Part shown: positions 1 through 7,677 of the stretch, piece by piece
Layout of the letters: every line of letters begins with the position of its first letter
Position numbering within the stretch: the first letter of the stretch is position 1
Assembly (NCBI GenBank): GCA_030681475.1
Contig: JAUXWT010000012.1
Span: forward strand, 1 to 47,045
DNA length: 47,045 nucleotides
Direction: 5' to 3'
Source of the DNA: Bacteroidales bacterium
GTDB lineage: Bacteria; Bacteroidota; Bacteroidia; Bacteroidales; FEN-979
The notes under the pieces: model-generated
What the model saw: only the letters and a program-made list of their open reading frames with translations
Databases searched by the model: none
Told to the model about the DNA's origin: nothing
Program-made: the position numbers and the translations under genes

Positions 1-11
1 CGATTCTTCTT

Positions 12-78
12 TTTGCGTACGAACATACGCAAATGTAGGGCTTTCTGAGGCTTGCGCCACCCAAAATGGTGACGCAAG
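12..78. repeat. Two adjacent stem-loops left of the IS
   Basis: The first is a perfect 8-bp stem, TTTGCGTA at 12-19 and TACGCAAA at 26-33, with a 6-base loop. The second pairs CTTGCG at 51-56 with CGCAAG at 73-78, then has a 2x2 mismatch and an inner 3-bp stem (59-61 with 68-70). No gene is visible in 1-180. The role is unknown; they could be decayed transposon or terminator structures. Confidence 0.4.
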
Positions 79-180
79 ATTTACATAGCGCTGTTTATCA
101 GCTATTTGAAAAAAGAAAATAGAAAGGGTGTCGAAGTCAGGTGGCGTCTGGAAGCCTTATTTTAATTGATACCAAATAAT

Positions 181-1650
181 CTGGAGTTTCCTCAAAATTT
201 AATCCGGGAATAAAGATAGTTGAAAAGTTTCGTGGTTCGGGCCAATCCTGCTTCTAAATTCAAGCACTCCTTTTTTTGCATTGGAGAGTAGTTCAAAAAT
301 TCCATCTGCCATAGCATAGTTAAAGAACGTTGGAACTCCAAAGAATCTTTTTGAAAGGATGAAGATTTTTTGAACCATTATATTCAATTTCAGGGAAATA
401 CCCATGTAAATGCTTGTAAAGTAGGCAATGGCATGAATCAGTACGGTGATATTGCGGATTGAGATGTACCCCTGCACTCTAAAATCTTCTAAATTATATG
501 ACTGCTTAATGTATCGGTAACATTCATCACACTTCCACCGTGTGAGATATGTTTCGACAATTCGCCAAAGTTGCTTATTGTCATGGATGTTTACATCCTT
601 ATTGGTTAACAATAACACGGGGATCTTTCCAAAACCCTCCACGATGACAATAGTGTACCAATGTTCAGGATTTTCAGGCAAGGCGACAATTACAGCACCA
701 AAGTTAAGATGAAGAAACTCCTCCTTGCCATCACGTGCAATGTAAATATGTGCCTGGTGTGGAAGTTTTACATGATGATGAATGCGTCCGGCTTGTACCT
801 GTCTGGCTGTGTTCTTTCCAAAGTGCAGGTATCGGTTTGTTTTTAACCGGGTAACAAATTTCAGGTCTTCTGTTCTGAAAAAATTTATCAGGTCAATATC
901 ATCGCCCTGACGGTCTATCGCCCATGTTCCGCGTATTCCAGTGAATGATTTTACTTTCCGGACAACCTCCATAAGCTTTTCTGTACTGCCTGGATAATCT
1001 ATCGCCTTAGAAGAATATGCCTCGCAATAGAGAGGAACAATTTTGTCGTGGTTAAGGTTTGCTGCCGTTACCTGGCACAAATGGTAACCTCTTGCCGGTT
1101 CATGTGCACTGCCATCATAAATGTTACACAGCAACTCCATTGATTTTGCGTAAGGCTTCATCAGATCCCCCGGATCAAGCGCAATTACCATCGTGTCATC
1201 TATTTTGTTGTCGGCTAATCGAAGCAATTGATTGTTAATCTCTTCCGTAAAGTCTTCGTCCGCAAGGTTGCGACTCAGCCGGTCTTCTGTTTTGATCAGG
1301 GGAATATCCTCTTTTAGCGCACGGCTAATGTTTGAAAGTTTGACATCCTTGGATGCCTGTATGCCGTAAATCATCTCTTTTATCAGCCGTTTTTTTGTTT
1401 TGCAAAATTTTTTGGAGATGGTTCCTGAAAATTTATTACTTTGCATCTTAAAACGATGAATAGTCGTTGAGTTTGCGTCCATATGTGATTGGAAGTTTTG
1501 GTCAACTGCCAAGTTCGCAATTTGGACGCAACTTTTTTGAGGAATCTCATAAAAAGTCAAAAAAAAATGCGTTTCACTTCATATTGCTCTCTGATCCCAA
1601 TCTATCAAGGCATTGGCTAAAACGTGCCGTTGTTTTTGAGGAAACTCCAG
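181..1650 (-). mobile_element. IS4-type insertion sequence, complete
   Basis: A 1470-bp element is bounded by perfect 17-bp terminal inverted repeats. The left end at 181-197 starts CTGGAGTTTCC, and its exact reverse complement lies at 1634-1650. The only gene inside is a full-length DDE transposase read leftward. I see no target-site duplication: the flanks are ...AAATAAT on the left and TTAAGTTT... on the right. Either the duplication has decayed or the flanks have been rearranged. A decayed arylsulfotransferase fragment lies just to the right, so this end of the window looks like a region of gene loss. Confidence 0.9.
199..1560 (-). CDS. IS4-family transposase
   Basis: This 453-residue protein is a DDE transposase that would cut and paste the surrounding element. 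The first catalytic Asp is likely in ALDPGD (about residues 127-132) and the second in AIDRQGDD (about 214-221). The C-terminal signature is visible as YLTRWKCDE followed by CYRYIKQ, which resembles the IS4 YREK box (Y-x2-R ... E-x6-K) and supplies the catalytic Glu. The length suits the IS4 superfamily (about 400-450 residues) and I see no frameshift. The gene fills the space between the two terminal repeats, its stop lying 2 bases inside the left one. I infer that it is intact and possibly active. The exact IS subgroup cannot be set without a database. Confidence 0.9.
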   Translation of the reverse strand: MTFYEIPQKSCVQIANLAVDQNFQSHMDANSTTIHRFKMQSNKFSGTISKKFCKTKKRLIKEMIYGIQASKDVKLSNISRALKEDIPLIKTEDRLSRNLADEDFTEEINNQLLRLADNKIDDTMVIALDPGDLMKPYAKSMELLCNIYDGSAHEPARGYHLCQVTAANLNHDKIVPLYCEAYSSKAIDYPGSTEKLMEVVRKVKSFTGIRGTWAIDRQGDDIDLINFFRTEDLKFVTRLKTNRYLHFGKNTARQVQAGRIHHHVKLPHQAHIYIARDGKEEFLHLNFGAVIVALPENPEHWYTIVIVEGFGKIPVLLLTNKDVNIHDNKQLWRIVETYLTRWKCDECYRYIKQSYNLEDFRVQGYISIRNITVLIHAIAYFTSIYMGISLKLNIMVQKIFILSKRFFGVPTFFNYAMADGIFELLSNAKKGVLEFRSRIGPNHETFQLSLFPD

Positions 1651-1671
1651 TTAAGTTTAAAAAGAGGTAAA

Positions 1672-1780
1672 ATTATGCCGAATGCCTACATCTGGGAAGT
1701 GTCGAAATCAATACTTTGTCAAGACCATGCGGCATTATAATGGATGCGGCATTATGACCATTATGCCGATATCGGCATAA
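1672..1780. repeat. Cluster of ATTATGCCG half-sites with a 20-bp palindrome
   Basis: The nonamer ATTATGCCG or its complement occurs at 1672-1680 (+), 1730-1738 (-), 1747-1755 (-) and 1760-1768 (+). A near copy on the minus strand at 1773-1780 completes a perfect 20-bp palindrome at 1761-1780. Two of the copies form a 12-bp direct repeat with a period of 17 bp (1727-1738 and 1744-1755). The cluster lies between the IS end and the broken arylsulfotransferase fragment and overlaps the fragment's last codons. It may be an operator array or debris from a repeat-bearing mobile element. Confidence 0.55.
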
Positions 1781-2205
1781 AGCTCAAGGTTGGATTGTAA
1801 TCTATCGAATTCAGATGAATCCAATCTTCAGCAGTTGCACTTGCACCAAAGTTCAGGTTTAATAATTGCGGGTTAGCGGCAATAGAAGTAAAATTGGGTT
1901 TTGCTGCATCAAAATCCTGTGCCAAATGATCCCATAAATGCCATTCCCAAACAATATTTCCTCCGTTTGTACCCACAGGTTGAATCTCTAATACCTGCTC
2001 AGACCATAATGTTGCCGCCACCAGCGATGGATTTCGTCCCTGTGCAATGGCTTCTGTATTTGTTTTTAGTTCCCAGGCTATAATCAAAACATTTTTGTTC
2101 AATTGGTGCAACTAAACCTAAAGATGGTGCAGACTGGAAATACCGGCGATCAAATTCAACAGGAATATTAAACGGCATTGCCCGACCATTTTCAAAGATA
2201 ACCAT
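1761..2205 (-). pseudogene. Arylsulfotransferase (ASST-like) remnant
   Basis: Two overlapping minus-strand frames together give an internal piece of an aryl-sulfate sulfotransferase (ASST family). The upstream frame (2205 to about 2100) ends ...SLGLVAPIEQ. The next frame continues NKNVLIIAWELKTNTEAIAQGR, then a conserved stretch containing WEWHLWDHLAQDFD and DWIHLNSIDYNP. In intact members these two parts are contiguous, so a frameshift lies near 2100. The fragment stops abruptly after DYNPTLS near 1795, where non-homologous sequence and the ATTATGCCG cluster begin, so the C-terminal half is missing. I judge it non-functional. The family assignment rests on recognising the motif block and not on an alignment. 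Confidence 0.65.
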
Positions 2206-2634
2206 TTTTCAAAAAATTGTTTGCCTGCATACAGACGCATAGTTAGATAAATGCAGGCCAATGTTGAATTTAAATAAAAATAACCTTAAACAGTAATGAT
2301 ATTCTATGTTTTAAGATAAGAATAGATGACTCTGTAATTGCAATGAGATTACAATCACGTTACTTTTGTTTTTAATTGAAGTGGGTATAAAGAGTTCTGG
2401 CCTATCGAACTTAAAATCAGGAAAACAGAGGTTAAATCCCCCTCCAATTCGCAAAGAGTGTAAAGAATAGATCGCGTTACCAGGACAGTTTAAAAATGAT
2501 GGACTCGAAGACCTTCCAGGTTTTGAAAACCTGGAAGGTCTTTGGTATGGCTAGTTTGAAATATATTCATGTGAAAAATAGATTTTCATTACCAGTATTA
2601 TTTCAAAATTTCTCATAAATTGCAGCGGGAAAAA
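2206..2634. other. Non-coding gap without a supported gene
   Basis: I see no open frame with coding character on either strand. The only structured feature is the 31-bp palindrome at 2510-2540. The right edge runs into the heptamer repeat at 2635. Confidence 0.6.
2510..2540. repeat. 31-bp perfect palindrome (GACCTTCCAGGTTTT type)
   Basis: Two 15-base arms, GACCTTCCAGGTTTT and its exact reverse complement, flank a single central G. I have the impression that this sequence recurs as a dispersed element in Bacteroidota genomes, but I cannot search here. As RNA it would form a long hairpin on either strand. It sits about 160 bp upstream of the permease gene and could insulate it from upstream transcription. 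Confidence 0.75.
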
Positions 2635-2687
2635 CGTGACACGTGACACGTGACAGGTGTGTCACGCGTCACCCATCACGCGTCACG
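2635..2687. repeat. Heptamer repeat (CGTGACA / GTCACGC), inverted halves
   Basis: Tandem CGTGACA units at 2635-2655 are followed by GTCACGC units on the opposite strand sense (about 2661-2687), so the block can fold into a hairpin. It ends 13 bases before the permease start codon. The same heptamer appears at 12330-12355, inside a gene, and at 42695-42745. Confidence 0.85.
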
Positions 2688-2700
2688 AAAAAAAAGAGCT

Positions 2701-4131
2701 ATGCAAGAGGAACATACTTTTCAACGCAGGTTAACCCTGTTCGACTCCACGGCTATTGTCGTGGGATCCATGATCGGTTCAGGGATCTTTATCGTCAGCG
2801 CCGATATCGCCAGGATGGTCGGTTCGCCGGGCTGGCTGATGGCCGTGTGGGTGATCACAGGCATTATGACCATTTTTGCCGCACTCAGTTACGGCGAACT
2901 GGCAGGAATGTTCCCCAAAGCCGGCGGACAATATGTATATTTAAAAGAGGCCTACAACCCCCTGACCGGTTTTTTATATGGATGGACGCTCTTCCTTGTC
3001 ATTCAAACCGGCACCATTGCTGCAGTCGGCATGGCCTTTGCCAAATTCCTGGGAGTTATGATCCCGTGGATATCAGAAGAGATCGTCTGGTATCACCAGG
3101 GTTTCTTTAAATTCGGGCCGGTCCAGTTGATAGCCATCGGTTCCATTGCTTTTCTGACCTGGGTCAACACCATGGGCATTCAGAAAGGGAAACGGGTCCA
3201 AAATGCCTTCACATCCGGAAAGTTCCTTCTGCTGATACTTTTTATCATCCTTGGAATTGCTTTTGCTTCAAACCAATACGCCATTGACGCCAACAAGTCA
3301 ATTTACTGGAATCCTGCCCAGGCAGGTTCAGGAGGGACTGAACTGCCGCTTGCCGGCATCGCTCTGGTTGCCGCGTTAGGGATGGCCATGGTCGGCAGCC
3401 TCTTTTCGTCGGACGCATGGAATAACATCACTTTCACGGCCGGAGAAGTGATCAATCCGAGAAAGAATATCCCGATGAGCCTGTTCCTGGGGACATTGAT
3501 TGTGACTATTCTATACCTGCTGGCCAATTACGTATATATCTCTGTGCTACCGGTTCGGGGTTCACCCGAGGGTGTTGATGCCGCGGCCCGGGGGATGCAG
3601 TATGCGGTGAATGACAGGCTTGGAACTGCTGCCATTTCAGCCATTTTCGGCAGTTATGCCGTTGTGATTATGGCCGGTTTCATTGTTATTTCCACCTTCG
3701 GATGCAACAACGGACTTATTTTATCAGGCGCAAGGGTATATTATGCCATGGCTGTTGATGGTATCTTTTTCAAAAAGGTAGGAAAACTGAATGAGAAAGG
3801 TGTTCCGGCCGCAGGTTTGATCTTCCAGGGTATTTGGGCGGGTTTGCTTTGTTTGTCGGGGACTTATGGCCAATTACTTGATTATGTTGTCTTTGCCGTA
3901 CTGATATTTTATGTTCTTACGATATTGGGGTTGTTCCGGTTGCGTAAAACCAGACCTGAAGCCGAACGCCCCTACAAAGCGTTTGGTTATCCCGTCATCC
4001 CACTGACATACATCACTTTGGCTTTGACTGTTATGACCATCCTGTTTATTTATAAACCTGTTTATACCTGGCCGGGGCTTATTATCGTTATACTAGGGAT
4101 ACCTGTATATTATTTGTGGAGGAAAAAATGA
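2701..4131 (+). CDS. APC-superfamily amino acid permease
   Basis: This 476-residue integral inner-membrane protein probably exchanges or imports amino acids. The helix-1 signature GSMIGSGIF (residues 22-30) is the unwound substrate-binding segment of the APC family. A run of about twelve hydrophobic segments follows, along with the loop GGQYVYLKEAYNP typical of LAT/cationic-type members. I chose the ATG at 2701, preceded by an A-rich AAAAAAGAG. The frame stays open back to 2650, but that extension is just the heptamer repeat translated. The stop overlaps the next start as ATGA, implying translational coupling to the DUF3108 gene. The substrate cannot be assigned. Confidence 0.88.
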   Translation: MQEEHTFQRRLTLFDSTAIVVGSMIGSGIFIVSADIARMVGSPGWLMAVWVITGIMTIFAALSYGELAGMFPKAGGQYVYLKEAYNPLTGFLYGWTLFLVIQTGTIAAVGMAFAKFLGVMIPWISEEIVWYHQGFFKFGPVQLIAIGSIAFLTWVNTMGIQKGKRVQNAFTSGKFLLLILFIILGIAFASNQYAIDANKSIYWNPAQAGSGGTELPLAGIALVAALGMAMVGSLFSSDAWNNITFTAGEVINPRKNIPMSLFLGTLIVTILYLLANYVYISVLPVRGSPEGVDAAARGMQYAVNDRLGTAAISAIFGSYAVVIMAGFIVISTFGCNNGLILSGARVYYAMAVDGIFFKKVGKLNEKGVPAAGLIFQGIWAGLLCLSGTYGQLLDYVVFAVLIFYVLTILGLFRLRKTRPEAERPYKAFGYPVIPLTYITLALTVMTILFIYKPVYTWPGLIIVILGIPVYYLWRKK

Positions 4132-4934
4132 AAACTCCTGTGTGGTTTCTAGCCGTATTCTTTTTTCATCAAATTGCTTTTGCCCAATGCCCAACGACAA
4201 ATACAGTTTTTGGCGATGGTGAGCAGATCCGCTACACGGTCTCCTATAATTGGGGTCCGGTATGGGTTGATGCAGGGCTGGTAACCTTTTCGGTAACGCG
4301 AGAACTCTTTCACGGTAAACCATCCTGGCATCTTAAGGGTACGGGAAAATCCTTTGCATCCTATGACTTCCTTTTTAAAGTTCGTGATTATTTTGACTCA
4401 TGGATCGACCCGGAGACCTTCCGGTCATATGATTTCCGAAGAAATGTTTATGAAGGCGGATACAAGCTCCTGAACACCCTCTATTTTGACAACAATGCCC
4501 AACTGGTCATTGCGAATACCAAGACCAACAACAATCCTAAGCGAACAGACACGTTGCGTATGCGTCCTTGCGCTTTTGATATGTTGTCGGCTATTTATTA
4601 TACCAGGACGATGGATTTTTCGGAATTGAATCCTGACAAAAAAAAGTATATCACCGTGCTGATCGACGATGCATATTACGATATATATATCAGGCCGATG
4701 GGAAAGGAGATCGTTGAATCAACTGATGGAAACCGGTACAGATGCATCAAATTTGCTGCAAGGATGGTTCAGGGCACCATATTCAAAGGAGAGGAGGATG
4801 TATTGGTATGGGTTACAGATGATGCAAATAAAATACCTGTTTATATTGAGGCGAAAATTATCGTTGGGACGATCAAGGCTCATCTGAAGGATGCAAAGGG
4901 GGTCAGGAATCCGTTTACGGCGGTTGTCAGGTGA
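4128..4934 (+). CDS. DUF3108 family exported protein
   Basis: This 268-residue protein has an N-terminal signal peptide (hydrophobic residues 4-17, likely cleavage after AFA at about residue 18). The body resembles DUF3108 (early motif GEQIRYTVSYNWGPVWVDAG, then SWHLKGTGKSF and VLVWVTDD near the end), a predicted periplasmic beta-rich fold of unknown function. I chose the ATG at 4128, with GGAGG at 4118-4122 as ribosome site inside the permease gene. A GTG at 4116 is also in frame but would place the signal peptide internally. The 4-base overlap with the permease suggests coordinated expression, though no functional link between them is established. Confidence 0.8.
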   Translation: MKTPVWFLAVFFFHQIAFAQCPTTNTVFGDGEQIRYTVSYNWGPVWVDAGLVTFSVTRELFHGKPSWHLKGTGKSFASYDFLFKVRDYFDSWIDPETFRSYDFRRNVYEGGYKLLNTLYFDNNAQLVIANTKTNNNPKRTDTLRMRPCAFDMLSAIYYTRTMDFSELNPDKKKYITVLIDDAYYDIYIRPMGKEIVESTDGNRYRCIKFAARMVQGTIFKGEEDVLVWVTDDANKIPVYIEAKIIVGTIKAHLKDAKGVRNPFTAVVR

Positions 4935-4940
4935 AAGGGC

Positions 4941-4999
4941 GGACAGGCCGACAGGCCGACAGGCGGACTGCAGACTGTAGACTGGCGAACGGATAAACG
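4941..4999. repeat. Octamer microsatellite (GACAGGCC) after DUF3108 stop
   Basis: Units of GACAGGCC repeat at about 4942-4965 and degrade into AGACTGTAGACTGGCGAACGG. The block starts within about 10 bases of the preceding stop codon and fills most of the gap to the kinase gene. It is one of nine or more such short tandem blocks in this window. Confidence 0.75.
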
Positions 5000-5024
5000 G
5001 AAGTATATTTTAATATTTTTCAAG

Positions 5025-5903
5025 ATGAAACTGATTGCAGATAGTGGCTCGACCAAGACGACCTGGATCCTCCTGGAGGGTGATCGCGTGAAAAATACGA
5101 TCACTACCACCGGATTGAATCCATATTTTCATAATTCTGCAAGTGTTGAATCAGTTATCCGGGCTGATCTGGCGCCATATCTGGTGGAATACCACCTGAG
5201 GGAGATACATTTTTATGGCGCAGGTTGTTCAACTGCATATAATAATGGCATGATACGGGATGCAATTCATGTGTTCTTCCGAAAATCCCATGTCTTTATA
5301 TACCACGACATTCTCGCGGCAGCAAGAGCGTTGTTTAGCGATGGAAAAGGGATCGCCTGCATATTAGGCACCGGCTGCAATTCCTGCTATTTTGACGGAT
5401 CGAAAACATATTCACAGGTTAATTCCCTTGGATATCTTTTCGGGGATGAGGGCGCAGGTTCCTACCTGGGAAAATTATTTCTTGGAGCTTATCTCAAAAA
5501 AGAGCTTCCCGGCGATCTTCACGAGGCTTTTGATACCCAATACGGTTTTACCCTTGAGGATATCCTCAATTCGTTGTACAACAAACCATCTCCGAACAGG
5601 TTTCTGGCATCCTTCAGCCACTTCCTGAGCCCCAACCGCGAACATCCTTTTGTTCAGGATTTACTGCTTCGCTCCTTCCAGGATTTCTTCAATACCCATA
5701 TCAGGAAATACAACGATTACCAATCATTACCCATTGGGTTCACCGGTTCGATTGCAAATACCTACAGCGAATTTCTGATGAAAATAGCAAAGCAGGAAGG
5801 CGTTAAAATCACAAGGATTATAGCCTCTCCTGTAGAAGGGTTGGTTGAATATCATGCAAAGGAATACCCCAAAGAAAAAAGAGACGAAGATACTCAGAAT
5901 TGA
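5025..5903 (+). CDS. BadF/BadG/BcrA-type ATPase, probable N-acetylglucosamine kinase
   Basis: This 292-residue cytoplasmic ASKHA-fold kinase has its phosphate-1 loop as DSGSTKTTW (residues 6-14), a phosphate-2/adenosine region with GTGCNS, and a conserved GDEGAGSYLG. In Bacteroidota, proteins of this length and motif set are usually annotated as N-acetylglucosamine kinase-like and are thought to recycle amino sugars. The sugar substrate is inferred from the family only. The gene is convergent with miaA, with only 11 bases between the two stop codons and no visible hairpin there. The microsatellite upstream separates it from the permease-DUF3108 pair. Confidence 0.8.
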   Translation: MKLIADSGSTKTTWILLEGDRVKNTITTTGLNPYFHNSASVESVIRADLAPYLVEYHLREIHFYGAGCSTAYNNGMIRDAIHVFFRKSHVFIYHDILAAARALFSDGKGIACILGTGCNSCYFDGSKTYSQVNSLGYLFGDEGAGSYLGKLFLGAYLKKELPGDLHEAFDTQYGFTLEDILNSLYNKPSPNRFLASFSHFLSPNREHPFVQDLLLRSFQDFFNTHIRKYNDYQSLPIGFTGSIANTYSEFLMKIAKQEGVKITRIIASPVEGLVEYHAKEYPKEKRDEDTQN

Positions 5904-5914
5904 GAATCAATATC

Positions 5915-6832
5915 TTACGACTTTGCCTCATGGCGGCTAATAAAGTCAAGTATTTGTTCGGTTTCCTCCGGCCGGAACCATTGATAAGCCGGATCTTTCT
6001 TAAACCAGGTTAATTGTCGTTTGGCATACCGACGGCTGTTTGTTTTGATCTTTTCAATCGCATATTCCAACGAGGTCAATCCCGAAAAATGGTCAAACAA
6101 TTCCTTATATCCCAGCGTGTTGAGTGCATTGAGATGCCTGAATGGGAAGAGTGGGCGGGCCTCCTCGAATAGTCCTGCCTGCATCATCGCATCCACCCTG
6201 TCGTTAATTCTTTGGTAAAGCAATTCCCTGGGCAGTTCGATCCCGATTTTCAAAATGTTGAAATTTCGTCGCTTTGGCATGGCAGATCTCAATGCAGAAT
6301 AAGGAACTCCGGTAGCAATACAAACTTCAAGCGCCCTCATCAGCCTTGCCGGATTAAACCGGTCAACTTGCATGGCATATTCAGGATCAAGCCGTTCCAG
6401 TTCATTTTGAAGGGGAGCAATACCTGAGTTTGTCAGGATTTCCTTTAATCGGCGACGTATTTCCGGGTCGGGATCAGGCAGTTGGTCAATGCCATGGCAT
6501 ACCGCGTTGATATACAAACCCGAACCTCCTACCATGAAACCAATCTTATGCCGGTTAAAAAGGCCATCAAGAATAACCATGGAATCGAGCTCAAACCGGG
6601 ATACATTATATGTTTCGTGTATCGATAAATGATGGATAAAATGGTGCTTTACCAGGGATAATTCCAAAACCGAAGGTACTGCCGTACCAATGGTCATCTC
6701 ATAAAAGAACTGCCGTGAGTCAGCCGAAATAATTTCAGTATTGAAATGGCTGGCAAGGGAAACTGCCAGGGATGTTTTCCCGACAGCGGTAGGGCCGGCA
6801 ATGACAATAATCAAAGGGCCATTAATAGTCAT
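5915..6832 (-). CDS. miaA: tRNA dimethylallyltransferase
   Basis: This 305-residue enzyme transfers a dimethylallyl group to N6 of A37 in tRNAs that read codons starting with U. The P-loop GPTAVGKT is at residues 13-20, SADSRQ at 36-41 and GGSGLYINA near residue 98. The last third carries the Arg-rich tRNA-binding part (TNSRRYAKRQLTWFKKD). The frame is open for 60 codons upstream, but I chose the ATG at 6832: family members begin a few residues before the P-loop, and this start overlaps the upstream gene's stop by 11 bases. This is the last gene of a three-gene operon with cca, so two tRNA-maturation enzymes are made together. Confidence 0.95.
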   Translation of the reverse strand: MTINGPLIIVIAGPTAVGKTSLAVSLASHFNTEIISADSRQFFYEMTIGTAVPSVLELSLVKHHFIHHLSIHETYNVSRFELDSMVILDGLFNRHKIGFMVGGSGLYINAVCHGIDQLPDPDPEIRRRLKEILTNSGIAPLQNELERLDPEYAMQVDRFNPARLMRALEVCIATGVPYSALRSAMPKRRNFNILKIGIELPRELLYQRINDRVDAMMQAGLFEEARPLFPFRHLNALNTLGYKELFDHFSGLTSLEYAIEKIKTNSRRYAKRQLTWFKKDPAYQWFRPEETEQILDFISRHEAKS

Positions 6833-7613
6833 CTGAATCGCGGTCAAAACCTGACAAGCGCTTATCCAGGTTCTCAATATCCTCGTAATCTTCAATATGA
6901 TCGAGGGTTTCATCCTCCGCAGGTTCTTCCGGTTCACCATATAAAAAGTCAGTGGTTCCGCTATCTTCAGTTTCGGAAGTGTCAAAAACCGGCTCAGGCC
7001 CCGGTTCTTCAACCATGCCGTTCAGTCCTTTCTCAATAGCAGCCAGCTCGTTTTCATCCTCAACGATATCTTCAAATTTCGAAAGGTCAACTATCTTGGA
7101 AAGCGCTTTTTCAGGTGGTACCACTTTGGGAACAACCGGTGTAACCGGTATCACAGCAGGTTGTTCGATCTTTTTGGGCAACTCACCAACACGCTTTACG
7201 CACCGTGGGAATGATGGCAGACCATCCGCGGGAAATATTTTAAAAAGCTCAACATGGAAGGCGAAAATATCGCGGCCGGCAAACTCGTAGATCATTTTTT
7301 GATGCGGATCGTCAATGTAATCTTTCAATTTCTCTGCATTCATCAAGGGCAATGACACTGATTCCGTAACGACCTGGTCAAGGTCTTCGTCATATTTTCG
7401 AATCTGACGCTTTTCGGCCAGCAGGGAAATCTCTTTGTTCTTCTTATAATTTTTATCCGCAGTAAAAAAGGAAGCTCGCTCGCAATGCAGTAATTCCGCC
7501 GACTCCAATAATATATGGTGAAAATCAAGAAAAGTTTGATTCGGTTGTATTTCGATCTCCCTCAGAAATCCATCATGCTCATAGCAGGTTATTCTAAAAC
7601 GATAAATCAACAT
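6822..7613 (-). CDS. PRiA4_ORF3-like protein with acidic tail
   Basis: The 263-residue product has an N-terminal domain (about 1-140) resembling the plasmid pRiA4b ORF-3-like family (IYRFRITCYEHDGFLREIEI, FLDFHHILLES). The rest is a Pro-rich linker (PAVIPVTPVVPKVVPPEK, about 154-171) and a strongly acidic, low-complexity tail ending in DRDSDDY. No catalytic motif is visible. The gene lies between cca and miaA on the same strand, 64 bases after cca and overlapping miaA by 11. A role linked to tRNA processing is therefore possible but is only guilt by association. The acidic tail could be a protein-interaction or nucleic-acid-mimic region. Confidence 0.7.
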   Translation of the reverse strand: MLIYRFRITCYEHDGFLREIEIQPNQTFLDFHHILLESAELLHCERASFFTADKNYKKNKEISLLAEKRQIRKYDEDLDQVVTESVSLPLMNAEKLKDYIDDPHQKMIYEFAGRDIFAFHVELFKIFPADGLPSFPRCVKRVGELPKKIEQPAVIPVTPVVPKVVPPEKALSKIVDLSKFEDIVEDENELAAIEKGLNGMVEEPGPEPVFDTSETEDSGTTDFLYGEPEEPAEDETLDHIEDYEDIENLDKRLSGFDRDSDDY

Positions 7614-7677
7614 ATCTGTTCCAACTATTATTACGGCTCAAAAATATAAAATTCCACTTAATAAAATGAAAAAAGGT

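Noticed and set aside
51-78. Integron attC site
   Set aside because: The stem is too short and lacks the conserved R/L core sequences; no integron integrase or cassette genes are near.
171-1660. Target-site duplication of the IS4 element
   Set aside because: No direct repeat longer than one base borders the inverted repeats.
2650-2700. N-terminal extension of the permease through the heptamer repeat
   Set aside because: The residues are just translated repeat units, and the ATG at 2701 has an A/G-rich ribosome site and gives the normal family start.
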